Of a DNA stretch of 39,310 nucleotides, positions 1 through 8,193 are shown in pieces. The translations under genes and the position numbers were made by a program. Within the stretch, counting starts at the first letter, position 1. Every line of letters begins with the position of its first letter. The stretch comes from an uncultured Oscillospiraceae bacterium (GTDB lineage Bacteria; Bacillota; Clostridia; Oscillospirales; Oscillospiraceae): assembly GCA_902497145.1 (NCBI GenBank), contig CABVDR010000021.1, positions 1 through 39,310 on the forward strand. Direction: 5' to 3'. The notes below the pieces were generated by a model, which was not told the DNA's origin, did no database searches, and saw nothing but the letters and a program-made list of their open reading frames with translations.

Positions 1-1110
1 CAGGGACAGGGGGGTGACGTCCAGCAGCAGCAAGTCCTTCACATCGCCGGTGAACACGCCGCCCTGGAGAGCCGCGCCCAGAGCCACGCACTCGTCAGGG
101 TTGATGCCCTTGAAGCCTTCCTTGCCGGTGAGCTTCTTGACCATCTCCTGAACGGCGGGGATACGGCTGGAGCCGCCTACCATCAGGACCTTGGAGATGT
201 CGTTGCCGCTGAGGCCGGCGTCGCCCATGGCCTGGCGCACAGGACCGGCAGTGGCCTCCACCAGGTGAGCGGTGAGCTGGTCAAACTTGGCGCGGCTCAG
301 GGTCAGATCCAGGTGCTTGGGACCGGTGGCGTCGGCGGTGATATAGGGCAGGTTGATGTTGGTGGAAGTGGCGCTGGACAGCTCGATCTTAGCCTTCTCA
401 GCGGCCTCCTTCAGGCGCTGCATAGCCACCTTGTCGCCGGTCAGGTCGATGCCTTCGGCCTTCTTGAACTCGGCAGCCATCCAGTCCATGATGCACTTAT
501 CGAAGTCATCGCCGCCCAGACGGTTGTTGCCGGCAGTGGCCAGAACCTCGATGACACCGTCGTCAATGTCCAGGATGGACACATCGAAGGTGCCGCCGCC
601 CAGGTCGTACACCATGACCTTCTGAGCGGTCTCCTTATCCACACCGTAGGCCAGAGCGGCGGCGGTGGGCTCGTTGATGATACGCTTGACCTCCAGGCCG
701 GCGATCTTACCGGCATCCTTGGTGGCCTGACGCTGAGCGTCGGTGAAGTAGGCGGGGACGGTAATGACGGCCTCGGAGACGGTCTGGCCCAGATAGGCCT
801 CAGCATCCGCCTTCAGCTTCTGAAGGATCATGGCGCTGATCTCCTGGGGGGTGTACTTCTTGCCGTCGATGTTTACCTTGTAGTCGGTACCCATCTCACG
901 CTTGATGGAGATGACGGTCCGGTCGGGGTTGGTGATGGCCTGGCGCTTTGCCACCTGGCCCACCATACGCTCGCCGTCCTTGGAAAATGCCACCACAGAG
1001 GGGGTGGTGCGGTTGCCTTCGGCGTTGGGGATGACGACGGCGTCGCCGCCCTCCATAACCGCCACACAACTATTTGTCGTACCTAAGTCAATACCAATGA
1101 TCTTGGACAT
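1..1110 (-). CDS. dnaK: Chaperone DnaK (Hsp70), 3' end cut off by window
   Basis: ATP-dependent Hsp70 chaperone of the cytosol, working with DnaJ and GrpE. The first 370 codons are visible. They cover the nucleotide-binding domain, starting MSKIIGIDLGTTNSCVAVMEG (phosphate-1 loop), then the YDLGGGTFDVS phosphate-2 motif, VGGSSRIP, and the start of the substrate-binding domain (DVTPLSL) at the window edge. The family is about 610 residues long, so roughly 240 residues lie outside. The start at 1110 is set by an AGGAGG-like ribosome site just upstream. It is the third gene after hrcA and grpE, 54 bp behind grpE, and is presumably controlled from the CIRCE promoter at 2869-2928. Identification is certain. 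Confidence 0.98.
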   Translation of the reverse strand, partial: MSKIIGIDLGTTNSCVAVMEGGDAVVIPNAEGNRTTPSVVAFSKDGERMVGQVAKRQAITNPDRTVISIKREMGTDYKVNIDGKKYTPQEISAMILQKLKADAEAYLGQTVSEAVITVPAYFTDAQRQATKDAGKIAGLEVKRIINEPTAAALAYGVDKETAQKVMVYDLGGGTFDVSILDIDDGVIEVLATAGNNRLGGDDFDKCIMDWMAAEFKKAEGIDLTGDKVAMQRLKEAAEKAKIELSSATSTNINLPYITADATGPKHLDLTLSRAKFDQLTAHLVEATAGPVRQAMGDAGLSGNDISKVLMVGGSSRIPAVQEMVKKLTGKEGFKGINPDECVALGAALQGGVFTGDVKDLLLLDVTPLSL

Positions 1111-1164
1111 AATGCATTTCCTCCTAATATATGAAAAGATTGATGTTTACAAAAATAAATTCAA

Positions 1165-1761
1165 TTAGTTCGCAACTTTAACCATCGCAAACCGGATGAC
1201 CTTGTCACCCAGCATAAAGCCGGCCTGGAACACCTCGCAGACAGTGTTTTCGCCGAAGTTCTCATCCTCCACGTGCATCACTGCGTTGTGAAGGTTGGGG
1301 TCGAAGGTCTGGCCCAGGGCCTGGATCTCGGTGATGCCCAGCTTCTCCAATACGGTTTTCAGCTGGGTCATGGTCATCTCCACGCCCTTTTTAAAGGCCT
1401 CGTCGGCGGTCTGCTGCTTGAGGGCCCGTTCCAGATTGTCGTACACCGGCAGGAAGGCCTGGGCCGCGTCCGCCTTGGCATCGTTCCAGATGGAATCCTT
1501 CTCTTTGGCGGTGCGGCGGCGGTAGTTGTCATACTCGGCGGCCAGACGCAGGTACTTGTCCTCCTGCTGGGCCACCTGATCTTTCAGGGACTCCAGCTCC
1601 GTGAGGAGGGGGTCGGCGCTCTCGGTCTGCGCCTCGGCCTTGGTCTGAGCCTCGCTCTCGGGCTGTCCGGCCTGGGTCTCAGCCTGAGCCTGGGTTTCCT
1701 GCTCCATGGGCTCCTGCTGCTCCGGGGCGGTCTGCTCCGCCTTTTTTTCTTTCTTGCTCAT
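1165..1761 (-). CDS. grpE: Nucleotide exchange factor GrpE
   Basis: Co-chaperone that releases ADP from DnaK. It has 198 residues. Residues 1-55 are a low-complexity Glu/Gln/Ala tail. A long coiled-coil follows (about 55-115), and then the beta-domain with conserved patches: YDNLERAL, GVEMTMTQL, FDPNLHNAV and the C-terminal GDKVIRFAMVKVAN. The family usually ends VIRPAMVKV; a Phe replaces the Pro here. The start at 1761 has an AGGAGG-type site. It lies 16 bp after hrcA and 54 bp before dnaK, so the three form one heat-shock transcript. Confidence 0.98.
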   Translation of the reverse strand: MSKKEKKAEQTAPEQQEPMEQETQAQAETQAGQPESEAQTKAEAQTESADPLLTELESLKDQVAQQEDKYLRLAAEYDNYRRRTAKEKDSIWNDAKADAAQAFLPVYDNLERALKQQTADEAFKKGVEMTMTQLKTVLEKLGITEIQALGQTFDPNLHNAVMHVEDENFGENTVCEVFQAGFMLGDKVIRFAMVKVAN

Positions 1762-1777
1762 GAACTAGTCGTTCCTC

Positions 1778-2839
1778 CTATTCCTGATCGTTCCCGTCGC
1801 CGGGGGGAAGCTCCCCCTTGCCGAACATCCGGGTGAGGCTGTCGGCAAAGTAGGACAGGCGGGCGGTCACCTTGGCGTAATCCATTCGGGTGGGTCCCAC
1901 CACACCGATGACGCCCCGCATATTATCTCCAATGTCATAGCTGGCCATGACCACGCTGGTGTCCTTCAGGGCCTCGCTGACGTTTTCCGGCCCAATGAGG
2001 ATGTTCATATTCTGGCCGTTCTCCATGGACACCGGCAGCTTGGACCCCTCCTGGTTTTCCGCCAGGTAAGTCATCAGAGGCTTGGCCTTGTCCAGGCTGC
2101 GGTACTCGGGATGCTCCAGCAGGTGGGTGATGCCCGAGGTGTGGATGGTGCGGCTGCTCTGCTCCTGAAGAACCTCAATGGCGTACTGGACGACCAGGGA
2201 GATGAGGCGGAAGGCAGCTGGTGCCGACCGGGTCTCCATCTTATCCAGGGTCTGCTCCATTTCCTCTGCGGTAAGCCCCACAAAGGAGCTGTTGAGCACG
2301 GTGGACAGCAGCTGCAGCTGGGTGTCAGAGAGCTCATCGGACAGATGGATGAGCTTGTTGCGCACCACGGAGCTGTCGGTCATCACCACGGCGATAAAGG
2401 CGTTTTCCTCTACCATCAGCAGATCATACCGCTTCACGGTCACCCGCTGCTTGGGCTGGGCCATGGTAAAGACGGGGTAGTCGCTGATCTGGGAGAGCAC
2501 CTTGCCCGCCCGGTCAATCACCCGGTCCAACTCCTCCATCTTCAGGTTCAGCGCGTCGTTGATGCGCTGGGTCTCCTGCATGGTGAGCTGGTGCTCACCC
2601 ATGAGCTCATTGACGTAGAGCCGGTAGCCCATGGGGGACGGGATCCGTCCGGCGGAGGTGTGGGGCTGCTCCAGATAACCCATCTCGGTCAGGTCAGCCA
2701 TCTCATTTCGTATGGTGGCGGTGGAGATGTCCAGTCCGGCCTGCTCTGCCACAGCCTTGGAGCCTACCGGCTCGGCGGTGGAGATGTAGATCTCAACAAT
2801 GGCCCGCAGAATGCGCTTTTTTCGATTGGTCAACTCCAT
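1778..2839 (-). CDS. hrcA: Heat-inducible transcription repressor HrcA
   Basis: Repressor that binds CIRCE operators and shuts off the hrcA-grpE-dnaK operon when GroEL is free. The product has 353 residues. An N-terminal winged-helix domain (MELTNRKKRILRAIVEIYI..., with SKAVAEQAGLDISTATIRNEM and the HTSAGRIPS loop) is followed by the GAF-like HrcA domain. I place the start at 2839 because GGAGGTGAGCG sits directly before that ATG. A longer frame to 2875 would run into the CIRCE element and has no such site. First gene of the operon, autoregulated. Confidence 0.97.
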   Translation of the reverse strand: MELTNRKKRILRAIVEIYISTAEPVGSKAVAEQAGLDISTATIRNEMADLTEMGYLEQPHTSAGRIPSPMGYRLYVNELMGEHQLTMQETQRINDALNLKMEELDRVIDRAGKVLSQISDYPVFTMAQPKQRVTVKRYDLLMVEENAFIAVVMTDSSVVRNKLIHLSDELSDTQLQLLSTVLNSSFVGLTAEEMEQTLDKMETRSAPAAFRLISLVVQYAIEVLQEQSSRTIHTSGITHLLEHPEYRSLDKAKPLMTYLAENQEGSKLPVSMENGQNMNILIGPENVSEALKDTSVVMASYDIGDNMRGVIGVVGPTRMDYAKVTARLSYFADSLTRMFGKGELPPGDGNDQE

Positions 2840-2868
2840 TCGCTCACCTCCGTTTCTATTGAATGGTT

Positions 2869-2895
2869 TTAGCACTCACTATCCCCGAGTGCTAA
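2869..2895. promoter_or_regulatory. CIRCE operator (HrcA binding site)
   Basis: Perfect inverted repeat TTAGCACTC-N9-GAGTGCTAA, identical to the CIRCE consensus. It lies directly downstream of the -10 hexamer and 29 bp before the hrcA start codon, so bound HrcA would cover the transcription start. Confidence 0.98.
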
Positions 2896-2899
2896 AGAT

Positions 2900-2928
2900 A
2901 ATGTACCACCCGCCCGTCAGATTGTCAA
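2900..2928 (-). promoter_or_regulatory. Sigma-A promoter of hrcA-grpE-dnaK
   Basis: On the minus strand, TTGACA (2923-2928), a 17-nt spacer and TACATT (2900-2905). The start point would fall in or beside the CIRCE repeat. Confidence 0.88.
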
Positions 2929-2950
2929 TAGGTACTTTATGAATTTATTT

Positions 2951-2993
2951 TAAACAAAAAGATCCCGGCATTTCTTTGCAGAAATGCCGGGAT
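2951..2993 (-). terminator. Intrinsic terminator of the aro operon
   Basis: A perfect 13-bp stem (2962-2974 with 2981-2993), a 6-nt loop, then TTTTTGTTT on the minus strand. It follows the aroQ stop by about 15 nt and separates the aro operon from the hrcA promoter. Confidence 0.93.
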
Positions 2994-3007
2994 ACTGCTA
3001 ATCTGAC

Positions 3008-3439
3008 TTACCCTTGTTTCCCAGTCAAGTATTGAATGGCGGCCCGGTAGCCCTCAAAGCCCATACCAATATAGGACTTTTGGCAGGCCATGCCCGCGTA
3101 GGAAATGTGCCGGAATTCCTCCCGGGCGTTTACATCGGACAGGTGAACCTCCACGGCGGGCAGACCCACCGCCTTCAAAGCGTCCAGAATGGCCACGCTG
3201 GTGTGGGTGTAGGCGGCGGGGTTGATGACGATGCCATCCATCTTCCCATAGGCCCACTGAATCTTATCCACAATGGCCCCCTCGTGGTTGGACTGGAACA
3301 GCTCCACCTGAGCGCCGCACTCGTCTGCCGCCTGACGGATGAAGGCCTCCAGAGCGGCAAAATCATGTTTTCCATAGATATCCGGCTCCCGAATCCCCAG
3401 CATGTTGAGGTTGGGACCATTGATGACCAGAATTTTCAT
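3008..3439 (-). CDS. aroQ: 3-dehydroquinate dehydratase, type II
   Basis: Converts 3-dehydroquinate to 3-dehydroshikimate, the third step of the shikimate pathway. The 143 residues match the type II (dodecameric) family length. Visible motifs are NGPNLNMLGIREPDIYG with the catalytic Tyr, NHEGAIVDKI, INPAAYTHTS and VEVHLSDVNAREEFR with the catalytic His region. It is the last gene of the aro operon. Its ATG overlaps the stop of the AroE-AroK fusion by 4 bp (ATGA), which suggests translational coupling. The operon terminator follows. Confidence 0.98.
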   Translation of the reverse strand: MKILVINGPNLNMLGIREPDIYGKHDFAALEAFIRQAADECGAQVELFQSNHEGAIVDKIQWAYGKMDGIVINPAAYTHTSVAILDALKAVGLPAVEVHLSDVNAREEFRHISYAGMACQKSYIGMGFEGYRAAIQYLTGKQG

Positions 3440-4659
3440 CCCATCACCCTCCTGATAATCTCGTCCACCGTCTGCTCCACGGTGCCGTTGTTGTCCACGG
3501 TCACCTGGGCAATGGCCTCATAGAGGGGCGCCCGGCGGCGGTAGAGCTCCTCCAGGGGCACACTTTGGGAGACCGGGCGGCCGTCGGTAGGCAGCTTGTG
3601 AAGGTCCCGCCGCAGCCAAACCACCACGGAGTTTTCTTCCATGGGGTCCCGGTTCTCCGGCCGGGTGACAATGCCGCCCCCGGCGGAAATAATGAGGCCG
3701 GACTCCTTGGCGATCTCCGCCAGGGCCTTGTGCTCCCGCACCCGGAAGCCCTCCTCCCCCTCTTTGGCAAAGATCTCCGGGATCGAGCAGCCCGCCTCCG
3801 CTACGATCTTCTCATCCACGTCGGCCAAGGGACGCCCCAGCTTTTTGGCCAATGCCTTGCCGATGGTGGTTTTACCGCAGCCGGGCATTCCGATCAGGAG
3901 GATATTCTTTGTCTCCCGCTCCAGCTTGGCCGTGATCTCCGCCACCAATTCGTCGGGCAGCTTCTTGTCCTGGAACCGCTCCGAGGCCGCCTTGGCCTGG
4001 CCCACCAGCATTCCCAGACCGTTGGCCCAGATGAGCCCCCGGCGCTGAGCCTGGAGAAGCAGCTGGGTCTTTGCCGGGTTGTAGATGAGGTCAAAAACTC
4101 CCTCACAGGCGGGGAATTGATCCAAATTTACCGGGGAAACCCCGTTATTGGGATACATACCCACCGGCGTGGCGTTGACGATAATCTGAGCGTCGGCGTG
4201 GCGGGAGAGATTCTGGTAGTTGTTCTCTCCGGAGCGGGAGATGGTAATGATCTCGCGGGCGCCTAACTCAGCCAGCACCGCTCGCACGGTGAGGGAGGCC
4301 CCGCCGCTGCCCAGTACCAGGGCTTTCCGGCCCTCTACCTGGGCTCCGGCGGACTTTAACAGATACAAAAACCCGTCGTAATCCGTGTTGTCCCCCAGGA
4401 GGGTACCGTTGGGGCGGCGGAGGATGGTGTTCACACTGCCGATACGCTGAGCGGCTGGGGTGAGCTGGGCACAGTACTCCATCACCGTCTTTTTATAGGG
4501 AATGGTGACGTTCAGGCCGTGAAACTCCCCCTTTTGCAGGAACTCCCCCACCTCCTCCGGCTCCAGGGGGATGAGCCGGTAGGTATAATCCCCCAGCAGA
4601 CTGTGGATCTTTGGGGAAAAGCTGTGGCCCAGCTTACGGCCGATGAGCCCGCAGTCCAT
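3436..4659 (-). CDS. aroE-aroK: Fused shikimate dehydrogenase - shikimate kinase
   Basis: One 407-residue chain carries two consecutive shikimate-pathway activities. Residues 1-245 are AroE: GLIGRKLGHSFSPKIH binds shikimate, NVTIPYKK holds the catalytic Lys (about 57), NTDYDGF holds the Asp (93), and LGSGGASLT is the NADP loop. Residues 252-407 are AroK: P-loop GMPGCGKTT (257-265), DVDEKI, SAGGGIV and the DGRPVS lid. Each half keeps its key residues, so both should be active. The linker is only a few residues (KLERETKN). The gene overlaps aroQ by 4 bp and the end of pheA by 1 bp (TGATG). The domain order is the order of the reactions it catalyses. Confidence 0.95.
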   Translation of the reverse strand: MDCGLIGRKLGHSFSPKIHSLLGDYTYRLIPLEPEEVGEFLQKGEFHGLNVTIPYKKTVMEYCAQLTPAAQRIGSVNTILRRPNGTLLGDNTDYDGFLYLLKSAGAQVEGRKALVLGSGGASLTVRAVLAELGAREIITISRSGENNYQNLSRHADAQIIVNATPVGMYPNNGVSPVNLDQFPACEGVFDLIYNPAKTQLLLQAQRRGLIWANGLGMLVGQAKAASERFQDKKLPDELVAEITAKLERETKNILLIGMPGCGKTTIGKALAKKLGRPLADVDEKIVAEAGCSIPEIFAKEGEEGFRVREHKALAEIAKESGLIISAGGGIVTRPENRDPMEENSVVVWLRRDLHKLPTDGRPVSQSVPLEELYRRRAPLYEAIAQVTVDNNGTVEQTVDEIIRRVMG

Positions 4660-5807
4660 CAGCAGATCACCTCATTGTAGGTGCCCAGATAGCGGAAGTG
4701 CTCGCTCTCCTCCTCCAGGTCCCGGAAGATGCGCTCCATCTCGGGGGCATACACGGAGCACTCCAGATCGAAGTAGAACATGAACTCAAACTCCCGGTCG
4801 GGGAGAGGACGGCTCTCCAGCTTGCGCAGATTGATGCCCAGGGCGTAGAACTTGGACAGCACGTTATAAAGGGCACCGGGCTTGTGGGGCAGGGTCATCA
4901 TGAGAGAGGTGCGGTCGGCCCCGGGATAGATCTCGGGATTTTTGGAGATGCAGATGAAGCGGGTGTAGTTGTTGTCCTGATCCTGGACATTCTGCTCCAC
5001 CAGATCCAGGCTGTAAAGCTCGCCGCAGAAGCGGGAGGACAGGGCGGCCACATCCCGACGCTCCGACTGGGCCACCATCTGGGCGGCCAGGGCGGTGTTC
5101 TCTACCACGGTGACCTTCACATCCTTCAGGGTGGACAGATAACCGGCGCACTGGCTGATGGCCTGCTGGTGGGAATAGATCTCACGGATCTCCTCCTTCT
5201 TCACCCCGTGCTTGGCCAGCAGGTTGTGGCTCACCTTCAGGCGGGCGGAGCGGACGATGGAGAAGTTGTGCTTGGTCATCAGGTCGTAGATGGCGTTGAC
5301 GGAGCCGGCGGTGCTGTTTTCGATGGGCAGCACGCCGTACTGGCACATGCCGCTCTCCACCGCCTTGAAGACGTGCTCGAAGGTGTTGAAATAGAGAATG
5401 GTAGGAGCCTTGAAGATGCTGTCGCAGGCAATCTGGGAGTAAGCTCCCTCCACACCCTGACAGGCCACGGTGGCCCGCTGGGGGAAGAGATCGGGGGTAG
5501 TGTCCAGGGCCTTGCGGATGGTCTCGTACACCTTGGAGGTGACGCCGGAGCAGGCATTCTGGTAAGAGCGGCCGGCGGCCAGGATAGTGCGGTAGACCGA
5601 CTGGGTGTAGTCGGCCAGTTCCTCACCCGCCTGCTCCCCTACCTTGCCCAGCAGAGCGCGCTCCCGGCCCACATCCAGGGTGGGCAGACCGTTGGCCTGC
5701 TTGTAGACGGCCACCTCTTTGGAGACCTCCATACGCTGCTTGAACAAATCCACCATCTGCTGGTCGATGGCGTCAATTTTTTCTCTTAAATCCTTCAGTT
5801 CTTCCAT
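4659..5807 (-). CDS. pheA: Bifunctional chorismate mutase / prephenate dehydratase
   Basis: Turns chorismate into prephenate and then phenylpyruvate, committing flux to phenylalanine. The product has 382 residues: an AroQ-type chorismate mutase helix bundle (about 1-85; LREKIDAID, KQRMEVSKEVAVYK), a prephenate dehydratase domain (about 105-285; GVEGAYSQIA, LPIENSTAGSVN, SHQQAISQCAGYL, TRFICIS), and a C-terminal ACT domain with the ESRP motif that binds Phe for feedback inhibition. I take the ATG at 5807 because AAGGAG lies 9 nt before it. A TTG at 5813 would be too close to that site. A 26-29 bp stretch and a hairpin repeat separate it from aroC. Confidence 0.96.
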   Translation of the reverse strand: MEELKDLREKIDAIDQQMVDLFKQRMEVSKEVAVYKQANGLPTLDVGRERALLGKVGEQAGEELADYTQSVYRTILAAGRSYQNACSGVTSKVYETIRKALDTTPDLFPQRATVACQGVEGAYSQIACDSIFKAPTILYFNTFEHVFKAVESGMCQYGVLPIENSTAGSVNAIYDLMTKHNFSIVRSARLKVSHNLLAKHGVKKEEIREIYSHQQAISQCAGYLSTLKDVKVTVVENTALAAQMVAQSERRDVAALSSRFCGELYSLDLVEQNVQDQDNNYTRFICISKNPEIYPGADRTSLMMTLPHKPGALYNVLSKFYALGINLRKLESRPLPDREFEFMFYFDLECSVYAPEMERIFRDLEEESEHFRYLGTYNEVIC

Positions 5808-5856
5808 CTTCAATCACTCCTTACCTATGGGTGCAATATTCTATGTTTTATAAGGT

Positions 5857-5915
5857 GGCGAAACGAAGTTTCGCCCGAAAGCTCTTTTGCTTACTTTTCT
5901 CTCGAGAAAAGTAAG
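5857..5915 (-). repeat. Two-hairpin dispersed repeat, copy A
   Basis: Read on the minus strand, this is a 26-nt hairpin (11-bp stem CTTACTTTTCT, 4-nt loop, 5890-5915), a 14-nt linker beginning CAAAAGAGCTT, and a second hairpin with 8-bp stem GGCGAAAC and TTC loop (5857-5875). The same 26/14/hairpin layout occurs at 31958-32014. The aroC stop codon lies inside the first hairpin. There is no U-run after the second hairpin, so it is not an ordinary terminator. Confidence 0.8.
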
Positions 5916-6976
5916 TCGGAGAGGACCAAGGCGGCGACCGCCTCCACCACCGGAACCGCGCGGGGCACGATGCAGGGGTCGTGGCGGCCGGTAATCACCA
6001 GCTCCTCCACCTGATGTTTCGACAAACTCACCGTCTGCTGCTGTTTGGCAATGGACGGGGTGGGCTTCACCGCCAACCGGAACACCAAGGGCATCCCGTT
6101 AGTGATGCCCCCTAAAATCCCTCCGGCGTGGTTGGTCTGGGTGACCACCTTCCCGTCCTTCACGGTAAAGGGATCGTTGTTCTGGGAGCCCCGGAGCTTG
6201 GCCACGCCAAAGCCCTCGCCGAATTCTATCCCCTTCACCGCCGGGATTCCGAACAGGGCGGCGGCCAGACGGTTCTCCATCCCGCCGAACATGGGGTCGC
6301 CCAGTCCGGCAGGTACTCCGGTGACCAGGCATTCCACGATGCCGCCCACCGAGTCCCCCTCCTCCTTGGCCTGAAGGATAGCTTTCCGCATCCGTTCCCC
6401 CGCCTTCTCGTCCAGAACGGGGAAGGGGGCGCGCTTCAGGGTATCCAACGTCTCCACGCTCTCCCCCATGGGGTCGAAGGGCCGGTCAGCCTCTCCGGCG
6501 ATGGAGGCAATGTGGGCGGCTATCTCGATCCCTCGGCGCTTTAACATCTGGAGGCAGATGCCCCCCGCAATGCACAGGGGAGCAGTGAGACGGCCGGAGA
6601 AGTGGCCTCCCCCCGCTACGTCCTGAAAGCCGCCGTACTTTATTTGAGCGGTAAAGTCGGCGTGGCCGGGGCGGGGCTTGTCCCGGAGCTGGGCGTAGTC
6701 CTGGGAACGGGTGTTGGTGTTTTCAATCAGTGCCGCCAAAGGGGCTCCACAGGTCACATCGTCCACCAACCCACTGAGAAATTTGGGCAGGTCGGCCTCC
6801 TTGCGTGGGGTGGAGGTGGCATTTTGTCCCGGAGCCCGGCGCTTTAAGAAGCGTCCCAGCTCCTCCATGTCCACCCGCTCCCCGGCGGGCAGGCCGTCCA
6901 CCACCACTCCGATCGCCGTGGAGTGGGACTGTCCAAAGACGGACACGTGGATGTGTTCACCCAGATACGAGGCCAT
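5891..6976 (-). CDS. aroC: Chorismate synthase
   Basis: Converts 5-enolpyruvylshikimate-3-phosphate to chorismate using reduced FMN. The 361 residues match the family. It has the N-terminal signature GEHIHVSVFGQSHSTAIGVVVDG, then the RPGHADFTAQIKYGGFQDVAGGGHFSGR region, and a C-terminal RHDPCIVPRAVPVVEA block. The gene begins inside the end of aroA (20-bp overlap) with GGGAGGAG inside aroA as its ribosome site. The last residues (about LLFSREK) and the stop are encoded by the hairpin repeat at 5857-5915, so the C-terminus may have been reshaped by that element. Confidence 0.98.
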   Translation of the reverse strand: MASYLGEHIHVSVFGQSHSTAIGVVVDGLPAGERVDMEELGRFLKRRAPGQNATSTPRKEADLPKFLSGLVDDVTCGAPLAALIENTNTRSQDYAQLRDKPRPGHADFTAQIKYGGFQDVAGGGHFSGRLTAPLCIAGGICLQMLKRRGIEIAAHIASIAGEADRPFDPMGESVETLDTLKRAPFPVLDEKAGERMRKAILQAKEEGDSVGGIVECLVTGVPAGLGDPMFGGMENRLAAALFGIPAVKGIEFGEGFGVAKLRGSQNNDPFTVKDGKVVTQTNHAGGILGGITNGMPLVFRLAVKPTPSIAKQQQTVSLSKHQVEELVITGRHDPCIVPRAVPVVEAVAALVLSDLLFSREK

Positions 6977-8192
6977 GTACTTCTCCTCCCAACGCAGTGT
7001 AGTCCCACCAGAAGTGGGGATAGGATTTTTTCACGCACTCGGCTCCCAGAACGGTCACCGGCTTTTCGCAGGCCACAGCGGCCACGGCAGCCATCATGGC
7101 GATGCGGTGGTCATTGCAGCCGTCCACCGTGCCGCTCTCCAGATGGTCCACCCCCTCCAGGGTGAGGGTGTCCTCCCCCACCCGGGCCTTGGCTCCCAGG
7201 GCATTGAGGGTACGGGCAATGGTCTCTAGGCGGTCGCTCTCCTTCATGCGCAGCCGCCCGGCGCCCAAGAATCGGGTGGTTCCCTTCCGCACCGCCGCCA
7301 TGGCGGCCAGGGGCGGGGCCAGGTCGGGGCACTGGGACAGGTCGATGTCCACATCCCCGGGCCGGGCCAGCTTCCAGTAGAGGGTGCCGATCTGCCGGTC
7401 CCCCTGAACGGAGTCCGGGTTCAGGTTCTGGATGTCCACCTGAGCCCCCAGGAAGTTGGCGGCGTACCAGAAGGCAGCGTTGGACCAGTCAGCCTCCACC
7501 GCCAACTCTTTTGGCTGATACCGCTGATGGCCCGGAATGGCAAAGACGCCGGGTTCCGTCTCGTCTACCGTGACCCCGAAGGTCCGCAGGGCATCCAGGG
7601 TCATGTCCACATAGCCTCTGGACTCCAGGGGGGTGGAAGAGCGGAGGATGGAGTCTCCGTCCAGCAAAGGTAGGGCGTAGAGCAGACCGGTAAAAAACTG
7701 GCTGGACACGTTGCCTGGCAGCACGTACTCCCCCGGCTCCAGCTTGCCCTGGACGGTGAGCTTTCCGTCCTTCTTCTCGTAGGAGATGCCCTTTTCCTCA
7801 AAGAGCCGGAAGTAGGGCTCCTGGGGCCGCTCCATCAGCCGCCCGTGGCCGGTGAAGATGCCGCCGCCTATCACCACCAGAGCGGCGGGGATAAGAAAGC
7901 GCAGTGTCGATCCCGACTCACCGCAATCCAACACGGGGATGGGTCCGGCCTGGGGGATGGAGTTGCCCAGGCCGTGGAGCTTCACCTGCCCCTTGTCCCG
8001 CCGCTCCACCCCGGTCCCCAGGGCGGACAGACAGCCCAGGGTGGCCTCAATGTCCTGAGAGAAATCCACGTTGGACAGGGTGCTCACGCCCCCGGACAGG
8101 GCGGCGGCCAGGATGAGCCGGTGGGCCTGGGACTTGCTGGGGGGCGGGGTGACCGCCCCCTTCAGCGTGCCCGGTACGATGGTCACATCCAT
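6957..8192 (-). CDS. aroA: 3-phosphoshikimate 1-carboxyvinyltransferase (EPSP synthase)
   Basis: Transfers enolpyruvate from PEP to shikimate-3-phosphate. The product has 411 residues and two inside-out alpha/beta domains. Motifs are PPPSKSQAHR (Lys20, Arg25), GESGSTLRF (91-99), GRLMERPQEP, ESDRLE and GCNDHRIAMM. At the glyphosate-sensitive loop the Gly96 equivalent is kept, but Phe stands where E. coli has Pro101. The start at 8192 is chosen because AAAGGAAA precedes it. The longer frame begins inside aroB. It begins 1 nt after the aroB stop (TGATATG) and overlaps aroC by 20 bp. Confidence 0.97.
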   Translation of the reverse strand: MDVTIVPGTLKGAVTPPPSKSQAHRLILAAALSGGVSTLSNVDFSQDIEATLGCLSALGTGVERRDKGQVKLHGLGNSIPQAGPIPVLDCGESGSTLRFLIPAALVVIGGGIFTGHGRLMERPQEPYFRLFEEKGISYEKKDGKLTVQGKLEPGEYVLPGNVSSQFFTGLLYALPLLDGDSILRSSTPLESRGYVDMTLDALRTFGVTVDETEPGVFAIPGHQRYQPKELAVEADWSNAAFWYAANFLGAQVDIQNLNPDSVQGDRQIGTLYWKLARPGDVDIDLSQCPDLAPPLAAMAAVRKGTTRFLGAGRLRMKESDRLETIARTLNALGAKARVGEDTLTLEGVDHLESGTVDGCNDHRIAMMAAVAAVACEKPVTVLGAECVKKSYPHFWWDYTALGGEVHGLVSG

Positions 8193-8193
8193 A

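Noticed and set aside
5857..5915. Ordinary terminator between aroC and pheA
   Set aside because: There is no U-run after either hairpin, the downstream genes continue the pathway with no new promoter, and the same element recurs elsewhere.
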